Below are positions 19,141 to 20,567 of a stretch of 20,567 nt of DNA, piece by piece. Positions within the stretch are counted from its first letter, which is position 1. Each line of letters starts with the position of its first letter. This DNA is from Zygnema cylindricum. Lineage: Eukaryota; Streptophyta; Zygnematophyceae; Zygnematales; Zygnemataceae. A model generated the notes under the pieces. The model did no database searches. It saw only the letters and a list, made by a program, of their open reading frames with translations, and was not told the DNA's origin. The translations under genes and the position numbers were made by a program. Location: positions 142,069 through 162,635 of the forward strand of contig JBBHKE010003153.1 of assembly GCA_037447655.1 (NCBI GenBank), in the 5' to 3' direction.

Positions 19141-19361
19141 TTTTCGAAAATTACGACACGTGCAAATATATGTTCCTATTTGATTATCTAAAATACCTAG
19201 TTTTAAAACACATCGCGCATGTGTTTTAAACGTAAGGTTGAAGATGACGAAAATTTTCGAAAATTACGACACGTGCAAATATATGTTCCTATTTGTTTAT
19301 CGAAAATACCTAGTTTTAAAACACATCGCGCATGTGTTTTAATCGTAAGGTTGAAGATGAC
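19136..19361. repeat. 113-bp direct tandem duplication with internal hairpins
   Basis: Copies at 19136-19248 and 19249-19361 differ at only a few positions. Each holds TTAAAACACAT, loop CGCGC, ATGTGTTTTAA (arms of 12 bp at 19202-19230 and 11 bp at 19316-19342). A degraded third tail, CCTAAGGTTGAGGATAACGC, follows near 19417-19436. The near identity points to a recent duplication. Confidence 0.95.
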
Positions 19362-19844
19362 GTTTTTTGTCGTGGAAGTGGCTCGAAAAACACAAGACGA
19401 CAAATTTTCGTACATCCTAAGGTTGAGGATAACGCAAATTGTACTCTACAAATTTGCGATTCCTTCGTTTGGTTGAAACTTACGCGGTACGGCTCTAAGT
19501 TTTACAGAAAAAATACCCTTACTGAGTTACTTCAGCACACAGAGACGCACCTTCAGTACTGTACTGTAGTAATTACCTCATAAGTCTTCGCGCACTACGC
19601 CTGTATTATGCCTTTTGGACGTCTAACCCCTAATACCGGGGAAAAATGAGGAGCTTTTGGTCATCGGTACTACGACTTTACGAAAACAATTCAACATAAC
19701 GAATGGATCAGCAGATTCCACGTAGGCCCTTCTGAACTGGACATAAACTGCACAGTACTGTAGCACTGCGGCATCCATCGTCTTTGAATATCCAGCCGCC
19801 AGAATTGAAGAACATATTTAATAATTTACAGAACCGTTTGAAAT

Positions 19845-19855
19845 ACCCCACATTG
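19845..19855 (+). promoter_or_regulatory. Upstream sequence element (USE) of the U1 gene
   Basis: ACCCCACATTG, nine of eleven bases matching the plant snRNA USE (RTCCCACATCG), beginning at -70 from the U1 start. It begins 39 bp before the TATA box, about four helical turns, the spacing of plant Pol II snRNA genes rather than Pol III ones. Confidence 0.85.
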
Positions 19856-19883
19856 TTTGGCCCACGAACATATATTCGGAGAC

Positions 19884-19890
19884 TATAAAG
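19884..19890 (+). promoter_or_regulatory. TATA box of the U1 gene
   Basis: TATAAAG at -31 to -25 from the U1 start, where plant snRNA genes place it. Confidence 0.85.
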
Positions 19891-19914
19891 TGTCCGACAA
19901 ACTACAAGAAATGT

Positions 19915-20075
19915 ATACTTACCTGGGCGGGGTCAATCCGTGATCAAGAGGGCGGATGGCCTAGGGCCAGGCGCGCCATTGCACCAAGGCGGGCCAACGC
20001 CCTAACACGCTGGTATTCCCAGTGATGTACGTCATAATTTGTGGCAGAGGGGGCCTGCGCTTGCGCGGCCCCTCC
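19915..20075 (+). ncRNA. U1: U1 spliceosomal snRNA
   Basis: About 161 nt. It starts ATACTTACCTG, the intact 5' end that pairs with 5' splice sites. Stem-loop I has stem ATCCGT/GCGGAT and loop GATCAAGAGG, the U1-70K site (human loop GAUCACGAAG). Stem-loop II has loop ATTGCACCAA between CGCC and GGCG, the U1A-type site. A stem-loop III region is followed by the Sm site AATTTGTGG at 20036-20044 and a GC-rich stem-loop IV (GGGGGCCTGCGCTTGCGCGG). Length, order of parts and both promoter elements fit a working plant gene. The GC-rich body stands out from the A/T-rich surroundings. The 3' end is placed from the end of stem IV and may be off by a few bases. Confidence 0.95.
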
Positions 20076-20076
20076 A

Positions 20077-20096
20077 ACAAACTATAAAAGTGAGAA
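20077..20096 (+). terminator. Candidate snRNA 3' box
   Basis: CA at 20077-20078 followed after ten bases by AGTGAGAA at 20089-20096, close to the plant 3' box CA(N)3-10AGTNNAA. It directs 3' end formation of Pol II snRNAs and lies just past stem IV, as expected. Confidence 0.5.
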
Positions 20097-20567
20097 CCAC
20101 GAATTACCTATTCGATACAGTAGTTTTATTGATTGGAAAGGCTCTTGAACTCTTGAAATTAATTGGCTAAGTACGCTGTCGATCGCTTGTAGCTTTGATC
20201 TTCTTCCAGCCACCTGAAACTTTTTTTTTTCTCTGTGCACACTTACCGGATCGAGAATCTGACGGTTCAAGCAGAAGGCAAGGTTCTCACCTTCCGATTG
20301 GTGGTCCCTAATCATAAACCGCACACGTGTATGGAGAAGAGATGTTTTAAGTGGCGAAAAAGATGATAACACTAAAAGCTATACAAGCTATAACTGTTCG
20401 AAATGTGAGGGAAACAATGTCCGAGGAATAATCACGAGGGTTGAGGAAAAACCGTTGAAATAAAGCTAGAAGAACAACAAGACTTTAACAGGTTTGGACT
20501 TTTCAAACAAAAGCAGGAATGGCGTGAAATAACATGCTTTTTGTATTTAAATGCTTCTTATTTTCCT
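20097..20567. other. Region past U1, one doubtful minus-strand open frame
   Basis: A 96-codon frame at 20082-20372 on the minus strand contains a strong donor-like CCG|GTAAGTG near 20246 and an acceptor-like TTTCAG near 20214, about 33 nt apart and in frame either way. The product resembles no family I know, and the frame overlaps the U1 3' box. I treat it as probably non-coding. Nothing else recognised. Confidence 0.4.

Larger units (their letters stand above)
17400..19844. other. Intergenic region between the divergent TIC236 and U1 genes, repeat-rich
   Basis: I see no convincing gene on either strand. It holds an ACAGT palindrome (17799-17852), a stray transposon-like end (17903-17950), a 21-nt palindrome (17956-17976), tandem repeats at 18441-18503, 18618-18720, 19019-19140 and 19136-19361, and several hairpins. 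Open frames of 60-117 codons here follow the repeats and resemble no family I know. Confidence 0.8.

Noticed and set aside
18876-19229. Plus-strand frame of 117 codons
   Set aside because: It crosses tandem repeats, resembles no known family, and has no splice or promoter context. The repeats explain its openness.
20082-20372. Minus-strand frame of 96 codons with donor- and acceptor-like sites 33 nt apart
   Set aside because: The implied intron is too short to be likely, the product is unknown to me, and the frame runs into the U1 3' end. Kept only as a doubtful note.

Overview
The window comes from the nuclear genome of a green plant, meaning a land plant or a close streptophyte algal relative. 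Two features show this. One is a long, intron-rich gene for a chloroplast-envelope import protein. The other is a U1 snRNA gene with a plant-type upstream element and TATA box. The sequence does not fix the species. The coding exons carry low-complexity insertions that, from memory, are absent from the Arabidopsis and rice proteins, so I lean weakly towards a non-seed plant or streptophyte alga.

Positions 1-17193, minus strand: the 5' three quarters or so of a TIC236 orthologue (Arabidopsis EMB2410/At2g25660, rice SSG4; TamB/DUF490 family). I built it from 17 exons by reading the sequence against the remembered family. Every exon is open, every junction is GT-AG and every phase agrees: 6590 coding bases, 2196 codons plus two bases. 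Fourteen of the 16 introns are phase 0. The N-terminus holds a Ser/Thr/Arg-rich transit peptide and one membrane anchor. The C-terminal TamB domain lies outside the window, beyond position 1.

The introns hold most of the unusual DNA: a (GGGGGA)n/(GGGA)n/(GA)n tract in intron 16, a GGGAGA tract in intron 14, a CA/TA microsatellite in intron 11, a 17-bp minisatellite and a 39-nt candidate cassette exon in intron 2, and two candidate non-autonomous transposons with terminal inverted repeats in introns 1 and 3.

Positions 17194-17400 hold the probable TIC236 promoter and leader, with a TATA-like box and several short upstream ATGs. Positions 17400-19844 are intergenic and rich in repeats: an ACAGT palindrome, a stray transposon-like end, 21-bp, 52-bp and 113-bp tandem repeats, and hairpins.

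Positions 19845-20096, plus strand: a complete U1 snRNA gene, divergent from TIC236, with its upstream element at -70, TATA at -31 and a candidate 3' box. Past it, 20097-20567 holds only one doubtful open frame on the minus strand. The two genes are not linked in function: one serves plastid protein import, the other pre-mRNA splicing.
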